Assembly (NCBI GenBank): GCA_900543275.1
Contig: UQQL01000039.1
Coordinates: 1 to 18,292 of the forward strand
Length of the DNA: 18,292 bases
Direction of reading: 5' to 3'
From: an uncultured Collinsella sp.
Lineage (GTDB): Bacteria > Actinomycetota > Coriobacteriia > Coriobacteriales > Coriobacteriaceae
Each line of letters opens with the position of its first letter. Positions within the stretch are counted from its first letter, which is position 1. The notes beneath the pieces are model-generated. The model was given only the letters and a program-made list of their open reading frames with translations. It made no database searches and had not been told where the DNA came from. The position numbers and the translations under genes were made by a program. Shown here in pieces: positions 6,596-13,791 of this stretch.

Positions 6596-6744
6596 AAAAG
6601 GGCCTATTTACTACGTTTAACTCGAGAGGGCCGACCATACCCGCCTTTTCCGAATATTTGCAAGCCCTCTACCTGCGGTTTTAATTTCATAATCTTTGTC
6701 ATGGTCGAGGGTGTGGTAGCAAACGTAGTAGATAGGCCCGTTTT
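6596..6744. repeat. Nested inverted repeat C (149 bp)
   Basis: GGGCCTATTTACTACGTTT (6600-6618) pairs with 6721-6739, 18 of 19 matching, and AAAA (6596-6599) pairs with TTTT (6741-6744) across one bulged base. Read on either strand, a T4 run therefore ends the stem, as in a bidirectional terminator, but the loop is 102 bases long. Inside it CGACCAT (6632-6638) can pair with ATGGTCG (6701-6707), and the adjacent AGAGGGC (6625-6631) can pair with GCCCTCT (6664-6670). Confidence 0.75.
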
Positions 6745-6868
6745 GCGGCATACGACCCATTCAAGCCCAATCTCGAAGGCTGGAGAAAGCCCTTCATCCA
6801 CGCCTGTGAGCGAAAACCAAATAGAATGAAAGGCAAATGGAAAAGCCCGTTTAACGAGCGGAGGACAT

Positions 6869-7189
6869 ATGCGCGACGTAGCCGAAAGCGACTGGAAGCT
6901 GTTTAAGAAAATGCTTCCTCAATGGCAAGAACGTTATATGGAAAAGCTCATCGGCCAGTATGTTGAGATACTGAACGGCGACAGTGAAGCGTCCAGTAGA
7001 TTTTGGGCACTAGAAGAGCGCCTCAATAGAGACAAGCTGTCCTCAGGCGTAATTGCAAACGACATTCGCCGCAGCACAATGCACCGCGAGATAGCCAATT
7101 TGCTTATCGACAGCGTGATCACCCTTAACGACCTTGACGGTTTTACCGAGGACATTAAGAGCTATGCGCAACACTGGATTGGCCAGTAA
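6869..7189 (+). CDS. Small conserved-looking protein of unknown function
   Basis: A 106-residue soluble protein, predicted mostly helical, with no membrane segment, signal peptide or metal motif. The N-terminal half (SDWKLFKKMLPQWQERYMEK) is amphipathic and rich in Trp/Phe/Tyr; the centre has FWALEERLNRDK. The reading frame is well supported: GGAGG sits 5 bases before the ATG, and codon use is normal although more A+T rich than its neighbours, which may mean horizontal acquisition. It resembles small proteins that databases often label without basis as multidrug transporter; nothing in it supports transport. It is a single gene between repeat C and a strong terminator, convergent with the ABC permease gene. 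I do not recognise its function. Confidence 0.7.
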   Translation: MRDVAESDWKLFKKMLPQWQERYMEKLIGQYVEILNGDSEASSRFWALEERLNRDKLSSGVIANDIRRSTMHREIANLLIDSVITLNDLDGFTEDIKSYAQHWIGQ

Positions 7190-7224
7190 GAGCACTGAAC
7201 GACAGACATCCCCAGCAAAACGGG

Positions 7225-7262
7225 GCAAACGCCGGGCCACCTAATGGTTGTCCGGCGTTTGC
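7225..7262 (+). terminator. Terminator between the small gene and the ABC permease gene
   Basis: GCAAACGCCGG (7225-7235) pairs perfectly with CCGGCGTTTGC (7252-7262), and the loop adds CCACC/GGTTG pairing around TAAT. It lies 35 bases after the stop of the plus-strand gene. No T-run follows directly, so it may work with the adjacent dispersed repeat at 7257-7306, whose TTTG it overlaps. Confidence 0.65.
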
Positions 7263-7306
7263 GCAGATAAAACCTGCCAAAATAAACCTGTCCCTTTTTG
7301 GCAGGT
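7257..7306 (-). repeat. Dispersed stop-codon hairpin repeat, copy 2
   Basis: Carries the GTTTGCGCAGAT tail, AAAACCTGCCAAAA, the loop TAAACCTGTCCC, and TTTTTGGCAGGT. Its last base is the first base (on the plus strand) of the permease TGA stop, so the element begins directly at the gene end; the distal TTTTA of copies 1 and 4 is lost here. Confidence 0.85.
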
Positions 7307-10071
7307 CACTCGGCGCTCTTGAGGGCGCCGACCATGTCGATCTTGTTGAGGGTACGATTGGTGGCTAGGTTGACGATAAACGTAAAGCCAAAGGAAAGCA
7401 CCACGGCGAGCACGTAGCTTAGCGGCTCGACTTCGACGTCAAAGTACAGCGACGGCATCTGCAAAATGTACGTAAAACTCTCGGCCAGCAAGCCGCCCAG
7501 TGGCACGCCCAGCGCGGCGCCAATTGCCGTGAGGATCAACGTCTCCTTGTTGACGTAATGGTGCACCTCGCCACGGCGGAAGCCCAGCACCTTGATGGTC
7601 GCCAGCTCGCGTTCGCGCTCGGAGATATTCGTGTTGGACAGCGTAAACACCACCACAAACGACAGGCATGCCGCCATAAAAGTCACGAGCACCACGACCG
7701 AATTGATGATCGCAAAGTTCGCCTCGTAGTTCTGCCAATGTTCGGCCGTGCTCGAGATGGTGAGCCAACCGTCGCTCTTAAGCTTCTTGCTAAACGCAAT
7801 CTGGTCGGCCGACGAGCCCTTAAGCAGCACAAAGACGCCGTTGAGGCGTGCGCTTCGACCGAACGCGCGCTCATAGGTGCCCTGCGTCATGTAAAGCGTG
7901 TTGCCAAGATAGTTAAGCGAAATGTCACTGACTTTGACCTTGGCAACATTGAGCGACGAATCCTGGACGTATGCCGTATCGCCCGGCTGAATCCCCAGCA
8001 CCAGCTGTGAACTCTTACTCAGATACACGTCTCCGTCACGCAAAGACAGCGGCTCTTTGGACTCGTCCTCAAGGCGCACATAGTCGTCCAGGTCGTTCGT
8101 GCGGTCATCGGGCACCACGATCAGCTGCACGGTCTCGCTCTTGCCGCCAAACGTAAAGGTGACGTTGTCGGTCATAATCGGCAGCGTCGAAGTCACGGTC
8201 ACGTTGGAATCATTGGCCGCGCTGCGCTCATCCAACGCCGCGCACGTCTGCGTAAAGTCATCGGGGTTGGCGACCGCCAGCAAGTCATAACGCGTGATAT
8301 GCCCGTACTGTTTGGGCGAAAGCGCCACCGACGTATCGCGAATACCCATACCGCAGATCACAAGCGCGGTGCAACCCGCGATGCCAAAGATGGTCATAAA
8401 GGCACGCTTTTTGTAACGGAACAGGTTGCGCGCAGCGACCTTGTTCAAAAAGCCCATGCGGTGCCAGATAAAGCCGATGCGCTCGAGCAGAATGCGCGAG
8501 CCGGCGCGCGGGGCCTTGGGGCGCATGAGCGAGGCTGGGGTCTCGGCCATCTCGTGGCGGCAGGCGATAATCGTGGCTCCCACCACGCCCACGGCAAACA
8601 GCGCCACCGAAACGATCGAGGACACGATGTCGTACGAAAGTAGCATCTGGGGCAGCGAGTACATGTCGTCGAACACCGTAAACAAGAACAGCGGCAGACC
8701 CACAAATCCGATGATATTGCCGAGCACGCCACCGATCAGACACGCCCACAGCGAGTAGTCCACATATTTGGACAGGATACGCCCGCGTGAATAGCCGAGC
8801 GCCTTGTACAGGCCAATAAGCGTGCGCTCCTCCTCGACCATGCGGGTGGCGGTGGTGAGGCTGATAAGCACGGCGACGATAAAGAAGATGAACGGGAACA
8901 CCGTGGCGATGGCCTCGATCGAAGAACTATCGCTCTCAACGCTCGAGTAGCTTGCGATATTGCCGCGGTCCTGGATGTACCAGGTGCATTCGCCCAGGTC
9001 AGAGAGCTCGGCGCGGGCATCGGCAAACTGCTGGTCGGCGGCGGCACGGCGCTGGTCCAGGTCGGCTTGCGCCTGCGCACGCTCGTCGCTGCCCTCGGCC
9101 ATGCGATTGATGTTGTCCTGCTCGATCCCAAAGACCATATTCGCCTGACGCTCAGCTGCGTCCAAGCTCGCCGGTGTGTCGACCGTCAGCTCCTGGGCGC
9201 GCGCCTTCTCACGCTCCTCGCGGATCTTCTCGATATTGCCCTTGACCTCATTGATCTTTGCCGAGTAGGCATCCGAATAGGAGTTGAGGCTCTTGGCTCC
9301 CTCGACGACCACGTGGACAGCGGAGTAGGAAGAAGATGTCGCGGCATCCTCGCTCACGTAGAACTTGTAGTCCGCAGTCGAAGCAGCGCGAAAGGCGTTG
9401 ACCGTCGAGTCGGAGCTCACATCAGTGGGATCGAGGACCTCAGCCGTAATGGTGTAGTCCCCATCGGCAAACTGGTCCTTGGCGCTTTGGTTCGACGAGC
9501 TCGCATCGTTGGCGGCAAAGCTCACCGTATCGCCGATTTTCTTGCCCGAAGCCTTCAAAAAACGTGAGGTCACTGCCACTTCGCCCGAAGTCTCGGGCAG
9601 CTCGCCGCGCACTAGCACCGGTTGGTCAATATTCTCTTTGGAGAGGCTCTGTACGACGACACGCTCGCGCGTCGTACCCACGGCGGTATAGGCGGTCTCG
9701 GTATAGATGCCCTCGGCCGTCTCGACGCCATCGACCTCTTGGATCGCGGCAATATCGTCATCGGTCAGACCATAGGTCGACTGCACGTTGATGTCATAGA
9801 CATTCTGCTGGTCAAAATAGGCGTCGACCGAATCACACAGGTCCTCGCAGCCCGCCTTAAGGCCGCACATCACGCTCACGCCAAGCGCGGTGATCACAAC
9901 GATAGACAAGAAGCGTTTGAGGCTGCCGCGAATCGTGCGGTAGATGCCACGGCGAAAAACCGTCGGCACCATATCGTTTGAGCTTTGGGCGGTACGGTAG
10001 GTCGTAAAATCCTGCTCGCGCTCCGTGTTCTGCGCGTCGCGGCGTTGACTGTTTTGGCGGTCCTGATTCAT
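7306..10071 (-). CDS. Large FtsX-type ABC transporter permease
   Basis: About 921 residues, the membrane part of an ABC exporter whose ATPase is the gene just upstream. A cytoplasmic Gln/Arg-rich tail (about 1-45) precedes membrane helix 1 (near 59-75). A large outside domain follows, with a long charged coiled-coil segment at about 275-365 (EKIREEREKARAQ, AQAQADLDQRRAAAD). Then come three helices near 392-412, 445-470 and 487-508, an amphipathic link, a helix near 562-582, a second outside domain, and three helices near 791-815, 848-866 and 892-910. The two FtsX cores are EEERTLIGLYKALGYSRG and ERERELATIKVLGFRRG. I chose ATG 10071, five bases after the ATPase stop; a GTG at 10083 would overlap it, and neither has a good ribosome site. 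Such mechanotransmission transporters move or extract lipids, lipoproteins, peptides or drugs; the cargo is unknown. Residue numbers are approximate. Confidence 0.9.
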   Translation of the reverse strand: MNQDRQNSQRRDAQNTEREQDFTTYRTAQSSNDMVPTVFRRGIYRTIRGSLKRFLSIVVITALGVSVMCGLKAGCEDLCDSVDAYFDQQNVYDINVQSTYGLTDDDIAAIQEVDGVETAEGIYTETAYTAVGTTRERVVVQSLSKENIDQPVLVRGELPETSGEVAVTSRFLKASGKKIGDTVSFAANDASSSNQSAKDQFADGDYTITAEVLDPTDVSSDSTVNAFRAASTADYKFYVSEDAATSSSYSAVHVVVEGAKSLNSYSDAYSAKINEVKGNIEKIREEREKARAQELTVDTPASLDAAERQANMVFGIEQDNINRMAEGSDERAQAQADLDQRRAAADQQFADARAELSDLGECTWYIQDRGNIASYSSVESDSSSIEAIATVFPFIFFIVAVLISLTTATRMVEEERTLIGLYKALGYSRGRILSKYVDYSLWACLIGGVLGNIIGFVGLPLFLFTVFDDMYSLPQMLLSYDIVSSIVSVALFAVGVVGATIIACRHEMAETPASLMRPKAPRAGSRILLERIGFIWHRMGFLNKVAARNLFRYKKRAFMTIFGIAGCTALVICGMGIRDTSVALSPKQYGHITRYDLLAVANPDDFTQTCAALDERSAANDSNVTVTSTLPIMTDNVTFTFGGKSETVQLIVVPDDRTNDLDDYVRLEDESKEPLSLRDGDVYLSKSSQLVLGIQPGDTAYVQDSSLNVAKVKVSDISLNYLGNTLYMTQGTYERAFGRSARLNGVFVLLKGSSADQIAFSKKLKSDGWLTISSTAEHWQNYEANFAIINSVVVLVTFMAACLSFVVVFTLSNTNISERERELATIKVLGFRRGEVHHYVNKETLILTAIGAALGVPLGGLLAESFTYILQMPSLYFDVEVEPLSYVLAVVLSFGFTFIVNLATNRTLNKIDMVGALKSAE

Positions 10072-10076
10072 GGGCG

Positions 10077-10778
10077 CTACCACTCGATCGTCTCGATAGG
10101 CACAGGATTTTGCTGGATCGTCTCGCTCTCCACGCGGCCGCTCTTAAAGCGGATCAGGCGATCGGCCATGGGCGCCAGCGCAGAGTTGTGGGTGATGATG
10201 ATGACCGTAATGCCTTGCTTGCGGCAAGTGTCCTGTAGCAGCTGCAAGATCTGCTTGCCGGTTTTGTAGTCGAGTGCACCCGTAGGCTCGTCGCACAAAA
10301 GCAGCTTGGGGTTCTTAGCCAGCGCGCGGGCGATGGATACGCGCTGCTGCTCGCCGCCCGAAAGCTGCGCCGGAAAGTTAGCGAGGCGGTCGCCCAGGCC
10401 AACCTGGCGAAGCGTTTGCTCGGCATCGAGCGAATCGGGGCAGATCTGCGCCGCGAGTTCGACGTTCTCAAGCGCCGTCAGGTTAGGGACCAGATTGTAG
10501 AACTGAAAGACAAAGCCAACATCGGCGCGACGGTATTCCACAAGCTGAGCCTCGTTGGCAGAGCTCACGTCACGCCCGTCCACCGTCACGGTGCCAGAAG
10601 TTGCCGTGTCCATGCCGCCCAGAATGTTGAGGGCCGTGGTCTTGCCGGCACCCGAAGCACCCAAAATGATGGCGAGCTCGCCGCGCTCGACCGTAAAGCT
10701 CGCGCCGTCGAGCGCGTGGATGCGGGCATCGCCCTCGCCGTATGCCTTGATGACGTCTTTGAATTCGATATAGGCCAT
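10077..10778 (-). CDS. ABC transporter ATPase (MacB/LolD type)
   Basis: A 233-residue ATPase with all motifs intact: Walker A GASGAGKTT (40-48), Q-loop Q92 in FVFQFYNLVPNLTA, signature LSGGEQQ (139-145), Walker B LLLCDEPTGALD (159-170) and H-loop H197 in IIITHN. The FQFYNLVP and DEPTGALD versions are those of the MacB/LolD/FtsE branch, which pairs with FtsX-type permeases, as it does here. It is cytoplasmic and powers the permease next to it; the two genes are five bases apart or overlap. The ATG at 10778 has GGGA about 8 bases before it. The upstream 350 bases carry no gene, so the operon promoter lies there, but I could not choose one with confidence. Confidence 0.95.
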   Translation of the reverse strand: MAYIEFKDVIKAYGEGDARIHALDGASFTVERGELAIILGASGAGKTTALNILGGMDTATSGTVTVDGRDVSSANEAQLVEYRRADVGFVFQFYNLVPNLTALENVELAAQICPDSLDAEQTLRQVGLGDRLANFPAQLSGGEQQRVSIARALAKNPKLLLCDEPTGALDYKTGKQILQLLQDTCRKQGITVIIITHNSALAPMADRLIRFKSGRVESETIQQNPVPIETIEW

Positions 10779-11142
10779 CGATTAATTCCCATCTGGTCGG
10801 ATAACTCTTTAGTATTACCCATTTCCCACCTACCAAAAAGGGACAGGTTTATTTTGGCAGGTTTTATAAGGGGAAACGTACCTCTTTGGGGGCAGCGCGG
10901 GACGCGCAGGGGCGGCCGTGCAGATCGGCACAGCCGTCTCACGTGGAATCGACCGACGCCTGCCTTTCCGTGACACCGGCAACTCGTTTTTGCTTGTTGG
11001 CATGGCCGCCATTATGCCTTGGGACTGAGCACTCAAATTCTCACTCCTCATTGCCACGCTTGCCGCAAGCTATCAGGGTGACGAGATGACGACGCTCGCT
11101 GTAGCAGCGCAGCCACACTCTATAAGCGAGGCGTTTGCCAGC
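10779..11142. other. Gene-free stretch upstream of the ABC operon
   Basis: Contains repeat copy 3 (10828-10877) and a few short hairpins (for example GGCAT/ATGCC near 11000). Short open frames exist on both strands but have low-complexity Arg/Ala/Pro composition, no ribosome site and no family resemblance. Nothing else is visible. Confidence 0.5.
10828..10877 (+). repeat. Dispersed hairpin repeat, copy 3, orphan and reversed
   Basis: ACCTACCAAAAAGGGACAGG, then TTTATTTTGGCAGGTTTTAT, then AAGGGGAAAC. This is the same element as copies 2 and 4 in the opposite orientation. It does not follow a gene: it lies 50 bases upstream of the ABC ATPase start, and no plus-strand gene ends here. Confidence 0.85.
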
Positions 11143-11178
11143 AAAAAAGCGCGCGACAGGGTAAGCCCGCCGCGCGCT
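11143..11178 (-). terminator. Intrinsic terminator of the AIM24 gene
   Basis: AGCGCGCG (11148-11155) pairs with CGCGCGCT (11171-11178). Read on the minus strand the hairpin ends in a run of six T (11143-11148). It starts 13 bases after the stop of the AIM24 gene. Confidence 0.85.
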
Positions 11179-11190
11179 ATCCTATGCGGA

Positions 11191-11865
11191 CTAGTTATTG
11201 TTGTTGGTCATCGAGGCCACTGCTGCCGCAAGATTGGAAATGGGCATCGTCTGCAACCAGATGCGACCGGGACCGGTGAGCACGGTGTTGAACACGCCCT
11301 CGCCACCAAACATGATGTTTTTGACGCCCTTGACCATTTGAGCGTCGATGCTCACGGTCTCCTCAAAGCCGGCCACGTTGCCGGTATCCACAATCATCTG
11401 CTGGCCAGCAGCGAGCTCGTACTCAACCAGGTCGCCGTCGATCTCGGCAAAAGCAACACCCGAGCCCGTGAGCTTCTGCATGATAAAGCCCTCGCCGCCA
11501 AAGACGCCGGCCTTTGCCTTCTTGTTAAAGTGAATGCTCAACTCGACGCCACTTTCCGCGGCAAGGAACGAACGCTTCTGCAAAATCCAGCTCTTGCCCG
11601 GACCGATCTCGATTGGCACGATGCGGCCGGGGAAGCAGGAGCCAAACGCGATCATGCCATCGCCACGCGCGGTCCAAATGTTTTGGAACAATGCCTCACC
11701 CGAAAAAGCCTTGGAGAACATCTTGCCGATGCCACCGCCCGAGGTAGACATTTCCATGTTGGGGGTCATCCAAGCCATGGCGCCGCTTTCGGTGATCATG
11801 GATTCGCCATCGCTAAGGTTGCACGTAACAACCGGGAAAGCCCCTCCGCCGATCTCGTACTGCAT
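11191..11865 (-). CDS. AIM24 family (TIGR00266-type) protein
   Basis: A 224-residue protein of the AIM24 family, an all-beta fold related to tryptophan-attenuator TRAP-like domains. Family marks: the repeated Gly-rich turns, LSDGESMITESGAMAWM near residues 17-33, GGGIGKMFSKAFSGEALF at 43-60, and FGGEGVFNTVLTGPG near 187-201. It has no signal peptide or membrane helix; the glycine-rich amphipathic stretch at 43-60 may touch membranes. In yeast, AIM24 helps organise the mitochondrial inner membrane; the bacterial role is unknown. Start: AAAGGAGAC lies 4-5 bases before the ATG. The C-terminus is a run of Asn (TNNNN), odd but harmless. It has its own promoter and terminator, so it is a single-gene unit. 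Confidence 0.88.
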   Translation of the reverse strand: MQYEIGGGAFPVVTCNLSDGESMITESGAMAWMTPNMEMSTSGGGIGKMFSKAFSGEALFQNIWTARGDGMIAFGSCFPGRIVPIEIGPGKSWILQKRSFLAAESGVELSIHFNKKAKAGVFGGEGFIMQKLTGSGVAFAEIDGDLVEYELAAGQQMIVDTGNVAGFEETVSIDAQMVKGVKNIMFGGEGVFNTVLTGPGRIWLQTMPISNLAAAVASMTNNNN

Positions 11866-11907
11866 GACCGTCTCCTTTCCACTCAGGAGCCGAATAACGA
11901 TGCCTAT

Positions 11908-11936
11908 ATTTTAGCAGGTAGAGATGCATATGTTCA
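11908..11936 (-). promoter_or_regulatory. Candidate sigma-70 promoter of the AIM24 gene
   Basis: On the minus strand TGAACA (11931-11936) stands 17 bases before TAAAAT (11908-11913). The TAAAAT box is close to consensus, and the -35 is a four-of-six match. The gene starts about 43 bases downstream of the -10. Confidence 0.45.
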
Positions 11937-11962
11937 CACCGCCCATGCCCTCTCCTGCGGAC

Positions 11963-12016
11963 GTTTCCCCAGATAAAACCTGCCAAAATAAACCTGTTCC
12001 TTTTTGGCAGGTTTTA
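11963..12016 (-). repeat. Dispersed stop-codon hairpin repeat, copy 4
   Basis: The most complete copy: GTTTCCCCAGAT tail, AAAACCTGCCAAAA, loop TAAACCTGTTCC, then TTTTTGGCAGGTTTTA. The stem is perfect. The TAA stop of the kinase remnant (12014-12016) is the start of the element in the gene's sense, as in copy 1. Confidence 0.88.
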
Positions 12017-12568
12017 AAGGCAAACGGTGAAGGTGATCTGGTTGCCGTGACCGGATACGGTGGCGGCGCCTCCATGGGCCTCGGCGATGGCACGCACCAC
12101 GGACAGGCCCACGCCCGAGCCACCCGTCTTGGAGCTGCGCGACGCATCCGCACGATAGAAGCGATCGAACAATCGGTCCAGGTCGCCCTCGGGCAGCTCG
12201 TCCACGGCGTTCGATACGACAAGCTCGGCGGCGCCCTTGCCTTTGCCGTGCGAAACGGCGCACAGGCTCAGCTCAATCACGCTGCCCTCGCTCGCATAGC
12301 GCGTGGCGTTGTCCAGTAGCAACTCAACCACCTGCGCCACCGCCGCGGCATCGGCATGGGTCCGCACGCCGGTCGCAATCGACGTCGACAGGCGTTTACC
12401 GCCTGAGACCGCCACCGACTTAAACGGCGCCGCCACCTTGTTCACCGCCTCCGAAAGATCGATCGACGCCATGGTAAAGCCCGCCGAGCCCTCGTCCATG
12501 CGTGCCAAGAACACCAAGCGCTCCGTGAGCGCCGATAATAGCGCACCCGCACTCGCCTTAGTGCTGCC
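12014..12568 (-). pseudogene. Histidine kinase remnant (C-terminal ATPase domain only)
   Basis: The frame codes for the tail of a sensor histidine kinase. Visible parts are the end of the dimerisation helix (ALLSALTERLVFLARMDEG), the N box with VELLLDNATRYAS, the F-box-like DRFYRADASRS and the G boxes TGGSGVGLSVVRAIAEAHGG. The frame is closed by TAA at 12569-12571, just before the phospho-accepting His box, so the His, HAMP, sensor and membrane parts are missing. No response regulator lies next to it. Possible starts are TTG 12517, with GGAG three bases before it, or ATG 12499. A 160-170-residue ATPase-domain protein could be made and might bind ATP, but it cannot be a normal two-component sensor. 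A decayed gene is the simplest reading; a sequencing frameshift is possible but I see no kinase sequence further upstream in other frames. Confidence 0.75.
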
Positions 12569-12656
12569 TTAGCAGGTCGATGAGCATATTTAAAAAAGCA
12601 AGGTTATAGCTTAGTCGGACTTAAGGAACGGGCGGCTTCACATCTCGCCCTGCAAA

Positions 12657-12696
12657 CAACGCCCGTACAGCGAGCGCGCTTGCCGCATGGGCGTTG
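12657..12696 (-). terminator. Probable terminator of ogt
   Basis: CAACGCCC (12657-12664) pairs with GGGCGTTG (12689-12696), with a near-palindromic GC-rich core GCGAGCGCGCTTGC in the loop. Read on the minus strand it is followed by TTTGC. It begins 15 bases past the ogt stop. Confidence 0.55.
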
Positions 12697-12710
12697 CGGC
12701 CGCCTGCAGC

Positions 12711-13286
12711 TTATAGATAGGCACCCTCGAGGCGCAGCAGCCATTCTTTGCGATCCAGTCCACCGGCGTATCCGTTGAGCGATCCGTCGGCCGCGACCAC
12801 GCGATGGCACGGCACGATAATCGAAATAGGGTTGCGAGCGACCGCAGCCCCCACCGCGCGAGGAGATACAACGGGCGCTTCATTTCCCGGCACACGATGT
12901 CGAGCCGCAACACGCTGGGCGATCTCGCCATACGTAGCGACCTCGCCACGCGGAATTGAAAGTAGCTCAAACCAAACCTCACGCTGAAACGCCGTGCCAA
13001 TCAAATGCAACGGCGGCGTAAACCGAGGCTCCTGCCCCGCAAAATAGGCGTTGAGCCAAGCCCAAGAACGCTCTAGCACCGAAGAAGCCGCGCCATTGGC
13101 CGGATTTACCGTCTGCATGCCCCCGGCACCCGAAACTGCATCGGTGCCCTCAACGTATTCGGCGCTTTCTTTAAGAAGCGTGGAACCAAAGTGCTCCTGC
13201 CCCTCAAACCAAAGCCCCGTCAGACCGCGGCCATCAGCGGCAAGCAAGATTTCGCCCAAAGGCGAAGCAAACGTCGTCGTGACCAC
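12711..13286 (-). CDS. ogt: Methylated-DNA--protein-cysteine methyltransferase
   Basis: A 191-residue suicide DNA-repair protein that moves the alkyl group from O6-alkylguanine (and O4-alkylthymine) to its own cysteine. The acceptor is C160 in IIVPCHRVV; the helix-turn-helix with the arginine finger lies around VATYGEIAQRV and SPRAVGAAVARNP; LNGYAGGLDRKEWLL follows at 170-184. Two insertions make it longer than the usual 155-175 residues: about 30 residues after SAEYVEG (44-70) in the poorly conserved N-terminal domain, and about 10 at 130-141 between the DNA-binding helix and the Pro-Arg-Ala helix. The start is GTG at 13286, with AAGGGAG 6 bases before it. It is a single-gene unit between a kinase remnant and repeat-rich DNA, with no sign of an ada-type regulator. 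Confidence 0.95.
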   Translation of the reverse strand: MVTTTFASPLGEILLAADGRGLTGLWFEGQEHFGSTLLKESAEYVEGTDAVSGAGGMQTVNPANGAASSVLERSWAWLNAYFAGQEPRFTPPLHLIGTAFQREVWFELLSIPRGEVATYGEIAQRVAARHRVPGNEAPVVSPRAVGAAVARNPISIIVPCHRVVAADGSLNGYAGGLDRKEWLLRLEGAYL

Positions 13287-13313
13287 CAGCGGCTCCCTTC
13301 AAAACTCCGCAAC

Positions 13314-13319
13314 ATAATA
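13314..13319 (-). promoter_or_regulatory. Candidate -10 box of ogt
   Basis: On the minus strand TATTAT (13314-13319) is a near-consensus -10 element 28 bases before the ogt GTG. TTGTCT lies upstream but only 13 bases away, too close for a standard -35. Confidence 0.35.
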
Positions 13320-13451
13320 CCGCGAATTGTACAGACAACCCCGCAGATACGTCTGGACGGGCTCGCAATTACTTAAGCGAGACTGTTCTCTCTAATCAAG
13401 CGAAAAAGACGCAGGGCATCGACACCAGAGCGGTACCCCCGCCAGCTGAGC

Positions 13452-13625
13452 TCTAATACTTTTCCCGAGAAGTGAACGAGTAAAAACGAAGTCCCGGAGC
13501 ATCCACACCTTTAGACCGCAAAACCGCAGGATTCGCGCTGCAAATCCGCAGGAAATAGCGGTCAAAATATGCCAATGCTTCGGGGGTCCAAATAAGGTCG
13601 TTCACTTCACGGGAAAAGTATTAGA
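13452..13625. repeat. Nested inverted repeat D (174 bp, 28-bp arms)
   Basis: TCTAATACTTTTCCCG...GAAGTGAACGA (13452-13479) pairs with 13598-13625, 27 of 28 bases matching. Inside, CCCGGAGCAT (13493-13502) pairs with 13575-13584 (one G-U as RNA), GACCGC (13514-13519) with GCGGTC (13558-13563), and GGATT (13529-13533) with AATCC (13543-13547). As RNA this would be a long rod with four stems. The ends are shaped like terminal inverted repeats of a small non-autonomous element, but I see no target-site duplication. Confidence 0.85.
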
Positions 13626-13791
13626 CCTCAATTCACACCAAGCCCAAAGTCACCCCAGGCAGCAGGCGCGAAGCGCCGAGGCCGCCGCCGGGACTAGGGC
13701 CCGCAACAACCACGTGCCCCCACATCAGCCCAGCGGCCCCAACCAGCAACGGCCCCATCGCAGGCCGCTCGCAGCCGAGTCACCGCAGGCA

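Larger units (their letters stand above)
6425..6868. other. Gene-free stretch holding nested inverted repeats B and C
   Basis: No convincing coding frame or RNA gene. It contains repeat B (6468-6538), a small GGTCAG/CTGACC hairpin (6549-6554 with 6580-6585), repeat C (6596-6744), and TAGAAT at 6822-6827, which may be the -10 box of the small gene at 6869, though I see no good -35. Confidence 0.6.

Noticed and set aside
6604..6801. 65-codon minus-strand frame across repeat C
   Set aside because: It is made of the inverted repeat itself and has no ribosome site or family features.
10830..11057. 75-codon minus-strand frame ending KTCQNKPVPFW
   Set aside because: Its end is read out of the dispersed repeat, the rest is low-complexity Arg/Pro/Ala, and there is no good start signal. 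Other frames through the repeat give the same peptide.
12572..12640. Short minus-strand frame coding LSYNLAFLNMLIDLLRQH next to the kinase remnant, perhaps the tail of another lost gene
   Set aside because: About 20 residues between two stops cannot be assigned to any family.
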